Positions 37,228 to 47,530 are shown, counted from the first letter of the stretch. The stretch is DNA of 50,340 nt from Syntrophomonadaceae bacterium (GCA_003554615.1 PWGX01000044.1:1-50340); one strand, 5' to 3'. The notes: generated by a model from the letters alone, not told the origin. A program made the numbers and translations.

Positions 37228-39639
37228 TTAACTGCGCAGTACTGCACCCAGTTCAAAAAGGGCATTTTGAATCTTTTCCTGAGTCCGGTTAATTTCAGCC
37301 TCGGTCAGAGTTCCCTCGTCCCTCCTGAAAGTTATTGAATAAGCCAGGCTCCGTTTGCCCTCCGGGATCTGCTTGCCTTCATAAAGGTCGAACATCTTAA
37401 CCTGGCTGACCAGAACGCCCCCGGCTTCCCTGATCGCCTTTTCAAGTTTATCGGCCGGAATCTCTTTTGGCACCACTATGGCCAGATCCCTCTTTGCGGC
37501 GGGATAACGGGGCAAAGGTGCCACCCGGGGAACCAGGTTTGCCTTTTCGCAAAGCAGGGCTAAATCAATTTCAGACACCGTTACCGGCTGGTCAATCTCC
37601 CAGGCTTCTGCCACATCCGGGTGAACCTGGCCCAGATAACCAACTACCCTGCCTTCGATCTTGATCAAAGCACACCGGGCTGGATGGCCGAAAGGCATCG
37701 TTTGGGGGACAAAACTGACTTCTTCCACCTGAAGCCGTTTGAACAGTGCTTCCAGGGCTCCCTTAATGGCAAAGAAATCCGCTTCCCGGGAAGGATCGAC
37801 CCAGTTTGGCTCCGGGATTTGCCCGGTGACGGCAATGCCCAGCTTCATTCTTTCTTCGGGTAAACCTTCCAGGGGCAGCGACTGTGCTTCAAAGACCGCT
37901 CCCATTTCAAAGAGCATCTGGTTAAGCTCACGGTGGCTGTAATTATGCTGGACCGTCTTCAGCAATCCGGGCAATAATGTGGTGCGCATTACGGCCTGTT
38001 CTTCCGAAAAAGGATTCTGGACCGGGATCGGTTTCATCCTCGGGTCGTCGTCCGGGAACCTCAGCCTGACCAGGGTGGAAGGATTAATAAAGGAATAGGT
38101 TATACATTCATGGTAGCCACAGGCGGTGAGGACGTCCCGGGTCAAATCCTGCACTCTTTCATCATAAGATTTAACGTTGCCCAGCAGTTCTCCCCGGGGC
38201 AGAGTAACCGGGATCTTGTCATAACCGTACAGCCGGGCCACTTCCTCTATGATATCTTCTTCTATGGCCACATCGCCGCGCCGCAGAGGAACGGTTATAT
38301 CTAGGGTTCCTTCTTGATTATCATTTACGGCAAAGCCAAGTTTCGACAGCAGATCCACAACCATATCTTTGTCTAACTCCAGGCCCAGCACCCGGTTGAT
38401 TTTTTCTGGATTAATCCTGATCTCTGTTTCCTGGACGGGGGCTTCGTTTTGATCAATTAGGCCGCGCAGCACCGTTCCTCCAGTCAGCTCATGCATCAAC
38501 AGGGCGGCCCGGTCCTGTGACCAGGTTACGGCTTCCGGGTTTACCCCTTTTTCAAAGCGCTGCGAGGCCTCAGACGGCAGGTTGTAGCGGCGGGCGGTGC
38601 GTCTGATGCTGGTCGGGTTAAAGGCAGCCGCCTCGATCAGCACCATCTTCGTGGAATCATTAATCTCGGTGTCCTCCCCGCCCATCACACCGGCCAGGGC
38701 TACCGGACGGGTGCCGTCGGTTATGACCAGGGCTTCAGGGGTAAGTTTACGCTCAACGCCATCTAAGGTAACCACATTTTCCCCTTCCTGCGCCCTCCTG
38801 ACCAGGATTTCGCCGCTTTTAAGCAGGTCCAGGTCAAAAGCGTGCAGGGGCTGGCCAAATTCCCACATGACGTAGTTGGTTATATCAACCACATTGTTGA
38901 TAGGCCGGATCCCGGCTTTTAACAGCCTCAGCTGCATCCAGAGCGGTGATCTGCCGATGGTAATCTCATCTACAGCCCGGGCCGTATAGCGGGGACAGAG
39001 TTCGCTGTCCACTATAGCCACCTTTAAAGACTCCTCCAGGGACGGCCCCGTTGCAGGGGGAGTTAGGCGGGGCATCTTTACTTCTTTTCCGGTCAGGGCC
39101 GCAATCTCATGGGCAACCCCGATCATGCTCAGGCAGTCGGGACGATCGGGGGTCAGCTCAAGGACAAGAATTTTGTCCCCAAAACCCAGGAGCTCATCCA
39201 CCGGATCGCCGATTTTTGAAGCCCGGTCCAGGATCAATATTTCCTCCTCCGAGCCCAGCTCCAGCCCCAGTTCCTGGGCCGAACAAATCATCCCCGGTGA
39301 AGTAACGCCGTGAATATCAGTTGCTTCGATAATGCGCCCGCCGGGCAGCTCCGCCCCGGGCCTGGCCGTGGGAACCTTGTCCCCAACCTGCATATTCTTG
39401 GCCCCGCAAACTATTTTCAAAGTTTCCTCCCCGATATCGGTATCGACCAGGGTTAAATTGCTCCGTCCAGGGTGTGATTCCAGGCCCTTTACTTCACCGA
39501 CCACCACGGACGGCAGAGAGGGGCCAAAGGTTTCTACAGCCTCCACCTCTACGCCGGACAGGGTCAATAGATCGGCCACCTCTTCGGCAGATTTGCCCGG
39601 GTCGATATACTCTTTAAGCCACTCATATGATACGCGCAT
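37228..39639 (-). CDS. pheT: Phenylalanyl-tRNA synthetase beta subunit
   Basis: MRVSYEWLKEYIDPGKSAEEVADLLTLSGVEVE, B3/B4, B5 and FDX-ACB domains. ATG at 39639 preferred over 39660. Confidence 0.97.
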   Translation of the reverse strand: MRVSYEWLKEYIDPGKSAEEVADLLTLSGVEVEAVETFGPSLPSVVVGEVKGLESHPGRSNLTLVDTDIGEETLKIVCGAKNMQVGDKVPTARPGAELPGGRIIEATDIHGVTSPGMICSAQELGLELGSEEEILILDRASKIGDPVDELLGFGDKILVLELTPDRPDCLSMIGVAHEIAALTGKEVKMPRLTPPATGPSLEESLKVAIVDSELCPRYTARAVDEITIGRSPLWMQLRLLKAGIRPINNVVDITNYVMWEFGQPLHAFDLDLLKSGEILVRRAQEGENVVTLDGVERKLTPEALVITDGTRPVALAGVMGGEDTEINDSTKMVLIEAAAFNPTSIRRTARRYNLPSEASQRFEKGVNPEAVTWSQDRAALLMHELTGGTVLRGLIDQNEAPVQETEIRINPEKINRVLGLELDKDMVVDLLSKLGFAVNDNQEGTLDITVPLRRGDVAIEEDIIEEVARLYGYDKIPVTLPRGELLGNVKSYDERVQDLTRDVLTACGYHECITYSFINPSTLVRLRFPDDDPRMKPIPVQNPFSEEQAVMRTTLLPGLLKTVQHNYSHRELNQMLFEMGAVFEAQSLPLEGLPEERMKLGIAVTGQIPEPNWVDPSREADFFAIKGALEALFKRLQVEEVSFVPQTMPFGHPARCALIKIEGRVVGYLGQVHPDVAEAWEIDQPVTVSEIDLALLCEKANLVPRVAPLPRYPAAKRDLAIVVPKEIPADKLEKAIREAGGVLVSQVKMFDLYEGKQIPEGKRSLAYSITFRRDEGTLTEAEINRTQEKIQNALFELGAVLRS

Positions 39640-39676
39640 CTGGATCTCTCCTCCAATCAAAGATCGTTGTACCGGT

Positions 39677-40702
39677 TTAGCTGAATTGTTTTAAGAACCG
39701 CAGGTCATTGGAAAAAAAGAGGCGCAGGTCGCCGATGCCATATTTCAGCATGGCAATACGCTCCACACCCATCCCGAAAGCAAAGCCGGTTACCTCCCGC
39801 GGGTTATAACCGGACCCTTCCAGGACCCGCGGATGGACCATTCCCGAACCAAGGATTTCCAGCCACCCGGTGTAGCTGCAGGTCCGGCAGCCTTTGCCTC
39901 CGCACATGATGCAGGAAATGTCCACCTCGGCGCTGGGTTCGGTAAAGGGAAAAAAGCTGGGCCGGAACCGCACTCTTTGTTCCGGGCCAAACATCTCCCT
40001 GGCAAATGAATCCAGGGTCCCCTTCAGGTCGGCAAAAGTAATATCGGTATCGACCACCAGCCCCTCGCACTGATGAAACATCGGTGAATGGGTGGCATCG
40101 TCATCCCGGCGGTACACTTTGCCCAGGCAAATGATGCGCACCGGCAGCTTCGGGGCCTGCCTTTCCATGGAGCGGATCTGCACCGGCGAGGTATGCGTGC
40201 GCAACAGGTATTGATCGGTGATGTAAAAAGAATCCTGCATATCCCGGGCCGGGTGATCAGCCGGTATGTTCAGGGCCTCGAAATTATAGTAATCAGTTTC
40301 AATATCAGGGCCGTAAGCAAGCTGGAAACCCAGCCCCGTAAATATTTCCTTAATCTCATCGATGATCATGGTCAGGGGATGCCTCTGGCCAACAGTGACC
40401 GGGCGCCCGGGCAGGGTCACATCGACCCTTTCCTTCTCCCACCTTTCCCGGCGCTGGGCATCCTGCAAAACCTGTTCCCTACGTTCAATGGCCCGTTCCA
40501 ATTCTTCCCGCAGGGCATTGGCTTTTTTGCCGATCACCGGTCTTTCCTCGGAAGGAACACTGCCCAGGCTGCGCAAAAGTTTGGTCAGCTCGCCTTTTTT
40601 GCCCAGGAAGCGTACTTTTACAGTTTTTAGTTCCTCCAGGTCATTTGCCTCTTCGATCTTGCCCCGCGCTTCGTCTTCCAGTTCTTTTAATTTTTCCAGC
40701 AC
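39677..40702 (-). CDS. pheS: Phenylalanyl-tRNA synthetase alpha subunit
   Basis: [54 protein letters not shown] at 40702 after AGGAGGTG; track start 40738 lies in the T-box terminator. Confidence 0.97.
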   Translation of the reverse strand: MLEKLKELEDEARGKIEEANDLEELKTVKVRFLGKKGELTKLLRSLGSVPSEERPVIGKKANALREELERAIERREQVLQDAQRRERWEKERVDVTLPGRPVTVGQRHPLTMIIDEIKEIFTGLGFQLAYGPDIETDYYNFEALNIPADHPARDMQDSFYITDQYLLRTHTSPVQIRSMERQAPKLPVRIICLGKVYRRDDDATHSPMFHQCEGLVVDTDITFADLKGTLDSFAREMFGPEQRVRFRPSFFPFTEPSAEVDISCIMCGGKGCRTCSYTGWLEILGSGMVHPRVLEGSGYNPREVTGFAFGMGVERIAMLKYGIGDLRLFFSNDLRFLKQFS

Positions 40703-40723
40703 TTGTCGACACCTCCTGATAAT

Positions 40724-40981
40724 AAAAAATCCCTCCAAAAGAGGGACGAAAGATAATCTTCCGCGGTACCACCCAGTTTAGCTACCGCCTAGCTCGCTTC
40801 AAGTCGATAACGGGATTAACCGTATCCAGCCTAACAGGCCCAAAAGCCCTTCGGTGGAAAGCTCCGGAGCGAATTTCAGCCGGGAACGCCGGGCCGGCTC
40901 ACAGTCGAGGCCAGTCCTCCCTTGGCGGCGCCTGTTTCCCTGGTTTACTGCACTCCTTCATCACTGCAGCTATTAAAATAT
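40724..40981 (-). ncRNA. T-box leader upstream of pheST; specifier UUC (Phe)
   Basis: AGTA / GAAA-UUC-G-CUCC specifier loop, T-box core CTGGGTGGTACCGCGG, terminator TCCCTC-TTTTG-GAGGGA-TTTTTT. Confidence 0.9.
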
Positions 40982-40987
40982 AATAGC

Positions 40988-41016
40988 ATTATAGCACTAA
41001 GCCCCCGGCTCATCAA
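40988..41016 (-). promoter_or_regulatory. Sigma-A promoter for pheST
   Basis: TTGATG - 17 bp - TATAAT with extended -10 (TGCTATAAT) on the minus strand. Confidence 0.75.
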
Positions 41017-41037
41017 GGCTCAGATGAAGATCCAGGC

Positions 41038-41841
41038 TTATACACTGCGCTGGCGGACAATTTCGTACAAAATTACAGCAGAGGCAACGGCCGCATTGAG
41101 CGATTCCACCGGGCCGCGCAGGGGAATTGCCACGCTGAGATCGACCCTGGAAAGCAGTTCCTCTGCGACGCCTCCCGCTTCATTACCCACAACCAGGACA
41201 GAAGGCGGCTTGAAATCGGCCTGCCAGTATAACTTTTCCGCCCCCGCCGCAGCCGCAGCCACCTGCACCCCCTTTTGCTGGAGGTCAAAGATTAACTGAA
41301 ACGGGTCCGCAACCTGTTCCAATCGGAGGTGAAAAACAGCCCCGGCCGTGGCCCGCAGAACCTTGGGGCCGTACGGATCCGTGCTCCCGGAGGTATAATA
41401 AACAGTATCTGTCCCCACCGCTGCCGCGGTCCGTATCATGGTCCCCATATTACCGGGATCTTGAATCCGGTCAAGGAGAACAGCCAGGCCGGGAACAGGA
41501 TCTAAAATTCCCCCATACCCGGGCCGTTCGAACTTAAAAATGGCGGCAACCGGCTGGGGGGTTTCGGTATCGGAAATCTTTTTAAATAGATTGATCGGCA
41601 TTACGTAAAGGCCCGCCCCGGCGGACAGCCTGGACGTTATAAACTTGCTTTCATATGTATAATACTCATCGTTAAAAAAAACAGCCTCCGCTTCCAATCC
41701 CGCACTAAGCGCTTCATCGACCAGGTTTGGCCCCTCCAGGGCAATCTTCCCGGCTTTTTGCCTGAGGCGCCTGCTGGTTTGCAGCTTGACAAATTCTTTT
41801 AACAAAGGATTGCTGGGGCTGTTTAAAGGAACAGGTTCCAC
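41038..41841 (-). CDS. TrmH/SpoU family RNA 2'-O-methyltransferase
   Basis: VLLDRIQDPGNMGTMIRTAAAVGTDTVYYT, LVVGNEAGGVAEELL, VAIPLRGPVESLNAAVASAVILYE. Confidence 0.95.
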   Translation of the reverse strand: MEPVPLNSPSNPLLKEFVKLQTSRRLRQKAGKIALEGPNLVDEALSAGLEAEAVFFNDEYYTYESKFITSRLSAGAGLYVMPINLFKKISDTETPQPVAAIFKFERPGYGGILDPVPGLAVLLDRIQDPGNMGTMIRTAAAVGTDTVYYTSGSTDPYGPKVLRATAGAVFHLRLEQVADPFQLIFDLQQKGVQVAAAAAGAEKLYWQADFKPPSVLVVGNEAGGVAEELLSRVDLSVAIPLRGPVESLNAAVASAVILYEIVRQRSV

Positions 41842-41875
41842 CTGCGTTCACTCCATTCAGATTTAGATCCGGCAT

Positions 41876-41897
41876 AAAAATATCTCCCCTCGGAGAT
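41876..41897 (-). terminator. Terminator downstream of rplT
   Basis: Minus strand ATCTCC-GAGG-GGAGAT followed by ATTTTTAT. Confidence 0.65.
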
Positions 41898-41946
41898 TGA
41901 TTAAGGATGCCGGATCCATATCCTTTTTAGAACGCCTGTCATTTTG

Positions 41947-42300
41947 CTAATTGTTTTCCCTGGCCATCTCGACCAGGCGGGCAAAGGTTTCTTTATCGTT
42001 TACAGCCAGCTCGGCCAGGACTTTCCGGTTGATCTGGACATCAGCTTTTTTTAGGCCGTTGATGAAACGGCTGTACGAAAGACCGCCGGCCCTGGCAGCG
42101 GCATTAATCCGGGCAATCCAGAGTTTGCGGAAATCCCTTTTCCGCTGTTTGCGGTCCCGGTAAGCATAAGCAAGCGATCTCATCACCTGCTGATTGGCTA
42201 CCTTGAACGCCTTGCTTTTTACTCCGTAGTAACCCTTGGCCAGTTTTAATACTTTTTTACGCCTTTTTCTGGCGACATTTCCTCTCTTAGTGCGAGGCAT
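41947..42300 (-). CDS. rplT: 50S ribosomal protein L20
   Basis: [62 protein letters not shown]. Confidence 0.98.
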   Translation of the reverse strand: MPRTKRGNVARKRRKKVLKLAKGYYGVKSKAFKVANQQVMRSLAYAYRDRKQRKRDFRKLWIARINAAARAGGLSYSRFINGLKKADVQINRKVLAELAVNDKETFARLVEMARENN

Positions 42301-42371
42301 CACCAATCATCCTCTCATTTTAAGCTGTTCAATTATTAAACTGCAAATATAAGGGCATCCGTGAAGATGCC

Positions 42372-42563
42372 TTACCTGATTAACTGTTTGACCCGCTTTA
42401 CATCGGCGGGCTTTACCATACTCGACTTTCTCAGCCTTCTTTTGCGGGCGGGATTCTTCTTTCCGAGGAGGTGGCTGGCATAAGCCTGGCTGCGCTTGTA
42501 ATTTCCCCCTCCTGTTTTTTTAAACCGTTTCGCCGCTCCGCTGTGAATTTTCATTTTAGGCAT
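42372..42563 (-). CDS. rpmI: 50S ribosomal protein L35
   Basis: [50 protein letters not shown]. Confidence 0.98.
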   Translation of the reverse strand: MPKMKIHSGAAKRFKKTGGGNYKRSQAYASHLLGKKNPARKRRLRKSSMVKPADVKRVKQLIR

Positions 42564-42590
42564 TGGAACAACAACCTTCCTCTTTTTTTG

Positions 42591-43100
42591 CTATGATTTA
42601 GGAGCTAAAATCATGATCATATTGCGCCCTTCCTGTTTGGCCTGCTTTTCGATCACGCTGTAATCGGCAAGCTGGTTCGCCAGGTCCTTGCACAGTTGCT
42701 GGGCAATTTCAGGGTGAGTTATTTCCCGGCCCCGAAACATAACGGTTACCTTGATTTTGTCACCCTTCTGCAAAAATTTCTGGCCTCTTTTTGCCTTAAC
42801 ATCAAAATCATGTTTGTCTATATTAGGACGTAATTTTATTTCTTTGATCGATGTCGTTCTTTGCTTTTTTTTCGCTTCGCGTTCTTTTTTGCTTTGCTCA
42901 TACTTATGTTTTCCATAATCCATCATTCGGCAGACGGGCGGTTTCGCATTGGGGGCAACATTAACCAGGTCCATTTTCTTTTCCTCGGCCAGCTTTAAAG
43001 CTTCATCCGTTTTCAACACCCCAAGTTGATTCCCTTCGGCATCAACAACCCGCACTTCCCGGGCTTTAATTTGTTCATTCACGAACAAATTTTTACTAAT
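42591..43100 (-). CDS. infC: Translation initiation factor IF-3 with probable AUU start
   Basis: In-frame ATT-AGT-AAA-AAT-TTG-TTC-GTG-AAT (M/I-SKNLFVNEQIKAREVRV) preceded by AGGAGGTG; the track ORF begins 4 codons later. Confidence 0.93.
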   Translation of the reverse strand: MSKNLFVNEQIKAREVRVVDAEGNQLGVLKTDEALKLAEEKKMDLVNVAPNAKPPVCRMMDYGKHKYEQSKKEREAKKKQRTTSIKEIKLRPNIDKHDFDVKAKRGQKFLQKGDKIKVTVMFRGREITHPEIAQQLCKDLANQLADYSVIEKQAKQEGRNMIMILAPKS

Positions 43101-43125
43101 ATCGTTTCACCTCCTGAAAAGTTAA

Positions 43126-43149
43126 AGAGCAGGGATCACCGCCTGCTCT
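43126..43149 (-). terminator. Terminator-like hairpin in the infC leader
   Basis: AGAGCAGG-CGGTGATC-CCTGCTCT followed by TTAACTTTT on the minus strand, directly 5' of the infC SD. Confidence 0.5.
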
Positions 43150-43279
43150 AAATATCCGTAAATCATATGGATAAACCCTGTTAACAGTATCGTATACGTT
43201 TCAGGGTGAGAAGCGGTTACTTCTACTTTGGCTGCACTTTTTTATGCCTATTTGACTATATCAAATTAATTGTTTAAGG

Positions 43280-45187
43280 TCAAATACTTTTTTCATTTAT
43301 TTCCGTTTTTAGCTTTTCTATGAACACCGGCAGGTCTTCAGCTCCCAGATCACCCTGGTCGCGGCGGCGCACTGCTACCTGGCCGCTTTCCTCCTCTTTA
43401 TCGCCCACGATCAGCATGTAGGGGACTTTTTTCACCTGCGCTTCCCGGATCTTGTACCCCACCTTTTCATTGCGATCATCAAGGGTAACTCTGAACGAGG
43501 CCTCTTTCAGCTGCTCGTAAACTTTGCGGGCATAGTCGTGGGTCCTATCGGTCACCGGTATAACGCTGACCTGGGCCGGGGCCATCCACACCGGGAACGC
43601 CCCGCCATAATGTTCAATCAAAAGAGCCAGCAGCCTTTCCATGGATCCGTAAATAACCCGGTGGATAACTGCCGGACGGTGTCTATCTCCGTCTTCGCCC
43701 ACATAGGTCAGATCGAACTTCTCCGGCATCTGGAAATCAAGCTGGATAGTGCCGCACTGCCAGCTGCGGCCCAGGCAGTCTTCCAAGTGAAAGTCAATTT
43801 TAGGGCCGTAAAAAGCACCGTCACCTTCATTCAACTTGTAATCTATACTGCGGGAATCAAGGACCCTTTCCAGGATGGAAGTGGCTTTATCCCACATTTC
43901 CTGGGTGCCCATCGCTTTTTCCGGCTTAGTGCTCAACTCAACCCGGTAATTGAAACCAAAAACGCTATAAAACCGGTCCATCAAGTCGATTACCTCCCCC
44001 ACCTCGTCTTCGACCTGCGAGGGAAGCATAAAAATATGGGCATCGTCCTGGGTGAATGAGCGCACCCGCAGCAGTCCGTGCAGGGTGCCGGAAAGCTCGT
44101 GCCGATGAACTATACCCATCTCGGCGATGCGGCGCGGCAGGTCACGGTAGCTGTGCATTTTGGAACGAAATACCAGTATCGCTCCGGGGCAGTTCATCGG
44201 TTTCACCGCATAATCCTGTTCGTCGATCCGGGTAAAGTACATATTTTCACGAAAGTGATCCCAGTGCCCCGACTGTTCCCACAAACTGCGGTTTAAAATC
44301 AGAGGGGTCTTGATTTCTTCGTAACCGGCCTGGCGGTGTTCCTGGCGCCAGTAGTCTGTCAGTTCCTGCCAGACAATAGCGCCGTTATTGTGGAGAAACG
44401 GAAACCCGGGCGCTTCTTCGTGCAGGCTGAAAAGCTCCAGCTCCCGGCCCAGTTTGCGGTGGTCCCTTTTCCTGGCTTCTTCCAGCATGTTCAGGTATTC
44501 ATTGAGGCGATCTTTGCCGGGGAAAGCTGTTCCGTAGATCCGCTGAAGCATGGGGTTGTGCTCATCGCCGCGCCAGTATGCCCCGGCCAACCCGGTCAGC
44601 TTAAATGCTTTAACTTTGCCGGTGTGGGGCAAATGAGGACCGGTGCACAGGTCAATAAAGTCGCCCTGTTCGTAACAGCTGATTATCTCACCTTCGGGCA
44701 GTTCGGAAATCAATTCCAGCTTGTAGGGTTCGCCCCTTTTCCGGAAAAGTTGTTCCGCTTCTTCCCTGCTCATCTCCCTGCGCCGGATGGGCAGTTTTTC
44801 CTTGATAATTTTTTTCATCTCTTTTTCGATTGTCTTTAAGTCATCTGAAGAGATGGGCTCTTCGAACTCAAAGTCATAATAAAAGCCGTTTTCAATGGCC
44901 GGCCCGATCCCCAGCTTAACCCCGGGGTAGAGTTTCTTAACGGCATGGGCCAGGACGTGGCTGGCCGTATGCCGGTAAATACGAGCTCCCTGAAGTGAGT
45001 CAAAATCCACAAAAGCAATTTCGCTGTTCTCCGGTAGAGGAGCATTAAGGTCACACTCCTCGCCGTCTATCAGCACGGCCAGTAGTTCTTTATTTTCAGC
45101 GGTCTTTTCCCGGTATAAATCCATGCAGGTAGTCCCCTGGGGGTAGACAGCTTCTTTTCCGTTTTCCAGTTTAACTTTTATCTGCAA
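43280..45187 (-). CDS. thrS: Threonyl-tRNA synthetase
   Basis: TGS domain, MNCPGAILVFRSKMHSYRDLP, RHELSGTLHGLLRVRSFTQDDAHIF. Confidence 0.97.
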   Translation of the reverse strand: MQIKVKLENGKEAVYPQGTTCMDLYREKTAENKELLAVLIDGEECDLNAPLPENSEIAFVDFDSLQGARIYRHTASHVLAHAVKKLYPGVKLGIGPAIENGFYYDFEFEEPISSDDLKTIEKEMKKIIKEKLPIRRREMSREEAEQLFRKRGEPYKLELISELPEGEIISCYEQGDFIDLCTGPHLPHTGKVKAFKLTGLAGAYWRGDEHNPMLQRIYGTAFPGKDRLNEYLNMLEEARKRDHRKLGRELELFSLHEEAPGFPFLHNNGAIVWQELTDYWRQEHRQAGYEEIKTPLILNRSLWEQSGHWDHFRENMYFTRIDEQDYAVKPMNCPGAILVFRSKMHSYRDLPRRIAEMGIVHRHELSGTLHGLLRVRSFTQDDAHIFMLPSQVEDEVGEVIDLMDRFYSVFGFNYRVELSTKPEKAMGTQEMWDKATSILERVLDSRSIDYKLNEGDGAFYGPKIDFHLEDCLGRSWQCGTIQLDFQMPEKFDLTYVGEDGDRHRPAVIHRVIYGSMERLLALLIEHYGGAFPVWMAPAQVSVIPVTDRTHDYARKVYEQLKEASFRVTLDDRNEKVGYKIREAQVKKVPYMLIVGDKEEESGQVAVRRRDQGDLGAEDLPVFIEKLKTEINEKSI

Positions 45188-45335
45188 GCGCGGTCGCCTC
45201 CTTTATCTTTTCCTCTTATCGCCAGTATTGTAACGCTGCTGTTTGAATAAAATCATAAAACTTAGGGCTTTTCCTGTCAAGGCTGTCACCCCGGTTCTTA
45301 GCGCCCGGAAGCACCGTTTGAGTTTTATGGGCGCT

Positions 45336-46271
45336 TTAGCTCTTGATCTTAATAGCCCTGTGCAGCAGTTCAATTTCAACCGGGGTCCGGCCGGGCTGAT
45401 CCCCGTCCAGGTTTAAGAGGGCTTTCTCCGGGGATGTCACCGCTATATTCTTACCCCGCATGAAAATGATCTTCGGGTTGCTCATATGTTTACCTTTGTA
45501 GACCCCGGGCAGGTTAATGAGTAAATCTTTCTTGCTCAACCCTTTTAAGATAATAATATCAAATAGGCCATCATCCATGCGCGATTCAGGGGCTATTTTC
45601 ATACCGCCGCCAAAATAAGCGCCGTTGCCTATAACAACCGTGGTAATATCACCCTCACATACCAGATCACCGTCAAGGGTAACAGCCATTTCTTTATTTC
45701 GGTAAATTAGTAAACTGATCACGGTGCCCCATAAAAAAGAAATGAAGCCGCCCAAAGCCTTACTGGTCCGGTTTACCCGTCCTACAATGTCTCCGTCCAG
45801 CCCCAGGCCGGCAATATTTATAAAATACCTGCTTTCTTTGATCCCCCGGTTATTGACAAATGAAACCCGGCCAACATCGACAGGGCGCACAGGGCTGGTC
45901 ATGAGGTGCCTGGCCGCGCCGTTGAAATCCTTGGGAATGCCCAGGGTCCTGCTCAGATCGCTGCCCGTGCCGGTTGATATAAAGCCAATTGCAGCCCTTT
46001 CGCGGACGACCCTGTTCTCATGAAAAAACCCGTTTACGACTTCATTGTTGGTTCCGTCTCCGCCGACCGAAACAACCAGTTCGCAGCCCTCCTGCAGGTA
46101 GCGGCGGGTAATTTCGGTCGCGTCTCCGGCCTTTTCAGTAAAACTGTATTTAAAAGTAAATCCTTCTTCTTTAAGGGCCGCAGCTATCTTCGGCCACCGT
46201 TTGGCGCCCAGGCCGCCTCCCGAAGCGGGGTTGACCACCACTGCGGCTTCTTTTAACTGCAAGGACTGCAC
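45336..46271 (-). CDS. Diacylglycerol kinase-family lipid kinase
   Basis: VVVNPASGGGLGAKRWPKI, SVGGDGTNNEVVNGF, GTGSDLSRTLGIP. Confidence 0.92.
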   Translation of the reverse strand: MQSLQLKEAAVVVNPASGGGLGAKRWPKIAAALKEEGFTFKYSFTEKAGDATEITRRYLQEGCELVVSVGGDGTNNEVVNGFFHENRVVRERAAIGFISTGTGSDLSRTLGIPKDFNGAARHLMTSPVRPVDVGRVSFVNNRGIKESRYFINIAGLGLDGDIVGRVNRTSKALGGFISFLWGTVISLLIYRNKEMAVTLDGDLVCEGDITTVVIGNGAYFGGGMKIAPESRMDDGLFDIIILKGLSKKDLLINLPGVYKGKHMSNPKIIFMRGKNIAVTSPEKALLNLDGDQPGRTPVEIELLHRAIKIKS

Positions 46272-46409
46272 CTCTTTTCATCTTCTGGTTGTTATAAAGC
46301 TGTATTGATTGCTATTACGGCAGGCTTACAGCAATGCCTTTATCCCAAACAGTGTGCACCTTCGTCATTATATCACAACCGGGCCAAAAACCCTTAATAG
46401 AAACTGGCT

Positions 46410-46835
46410 TTATTCTGCAATTAAACCTTCCACATACTGCTTAACCAGGTCCCGGGTTTTCCTAAACCGCGCCAGCATTTCTTCTTCCGTCCCTTCACCA
46501 TGCGAGGGATCTTCCAGCGGCCAGTGCCTCTTTTCCACTCCCGGTGGCACTACGGGACAGTTGTCGCGGGCATCACCGCAGAGAGTAATCAACAGATCAG
46601 CCCATTCCAGCATTTGCCGCTCAAGGCGCTCGGAAGACTGGCCGCTGATATCAATCCCCGCTTCTTTCATGACTGCAATCGAATTGGGGTTAACCCCGGC
46701 CGGAGCAGTGCCGGCGCTTTTAACTTCGAACCGGTCGCCGCCGAAGGCCCTCAGGAACCCTTCCGCCATCTGGCTGCGGACCGAATTGCCCGTACACAGG
46801 AACAACACTTTTTTCTTTTCTTCTTGAGCGCTCAT
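46410..46835 (-). CDS. arsC: Arsenate reductase (thioredoxin-type, low-MW PTPase fold)
   Basis: VLFLCTGNSVRSQMAEGFLRAFGG, LITLCGDARDNCPVVPPGVEKRHWPLEDPS. ATG 46835 after GGAGGG preferred over track start 46877. Confidence 0.9.
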   Translation of the reverse strand: MSAQEEKKKVLFLCTGNSVRSQMAEGFLRAFGGDRFEVKSAGTAPAGVNPNSIAVMKEAGIDISGQSSERLERQMLEWADLLITLCGDARDNCPVVPPGVEKRHWPLEDPSHGEGTEEEMLARFRKTRDLVKQYVEGLIAE

Positions 46836-47133
46836 TACCATCCCTCCATAACTAAAAGCCAGGTTTAATAGCCACAAACGGTTTTACTTTTATGCTTTAT
46901 AATTTATCATATTCTATCCGTTATAGCCTGTTATAGCAATCAATATAAAACAAAACTCAATCATAAACGGGTCTAACGTGAGGGGCATACTTAATGTTAA
47001 ATCTAAGCAATAGCTTCAATCCCTGCTCTAACTTGACAGCGTTAGTTATATATTCGCAATCCTTGCCAAGCGCTATTTAATTAAGATGCAACGAAGCATT
47101 TTGGAGCGTTTTTTTCTTAAACAATTCGGCCTA

Positions 47134-47162
47134 TTGTCAGGAAGGATGCTTTATGTTACTAT
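47134..47162 (+). promoter_or_regulatory. Candidate arsR promoter
   Basis: TTGTCA - 17 bp - TACTAT with extended -10 (TGTTACTAT), 57 bp upstream of the arsR start. Confidence 0.55.
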
Positions 47163-47189
47163 ATGATTGATTTTATATATAGTAACATA
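47152..47189. promoter_or_regulatory. Candidate ArsR operator: 13-bp perfect inverted repeat
   Basis: TATGTTACTATAT (47152-47164) / ATATAGTAACATA (47177-47189); the left arm overlaps the -10. Confidence 0.65.
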
Positions 47190-47218
47190 TGCTTTAACCC
47201 TGAAAGGAGGTGAACCGG

Positions 47219-47530
47219 ATGACTGAAACAAGATACCAGTACCAGGCCGAAATGCTAAAAGCCCTGGCCCATCCTACCAGGCTGCAGATCGTCGATCTAT
47301 TGAAAGACGGCGAGGAATGCGTGTGCAAGATCGTTCCTGAACTGCAGATGGAGCAATCCAATGTGTCCCGGCACCTTAATATCCTGAAAAAAGAAGGCCT
47401 GGTTTCATCCCGGAAAGAGGGGCTGAAGGTTTTTTACCGGGTTACTGATCCAAAGGTATTTGAGCTAATTAATGCCAGCTCCGAGCTGCTGAAAAATTAC
47501 TGGGAGCGAAGGCAAAAAATGCTGGTTTAA
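47219..47530 (+). CDS. arsR: ArsR/SmtB family metalloregulator
   Basis: LKALAHPTRLQIVDLLKDGEECVCKIVPELQMEQSNVSRHLNILKKEGLVSSRKEGLKVFYRV, including the CVC motif. AAAGGAGG SD. Confidence 0.92.
   Translation: MTETRYQYQAEMLKALAHPTRLQIVDLLKDGEECVCKIVPELQMEQSNVSRHLNILKKEGLVSSRKEGLKVFYRVTDPKVFELINASSELLKNYWERRQKMLV

Noticed and set aside
45188-45335. T-box in front of thrS
   Set aside because: Only about 150 bp, with no GGTGG-type T-box core or terminator/antiterminator pair seen.
46878-47150. Extra gene or mobile element in the 330-bp arsC-arsR intergenic region
   Set aside because: No ORF over 60 aa in the track, no terminal inverted repeats or transposase; AT-rich promoter sequence is sufficient.
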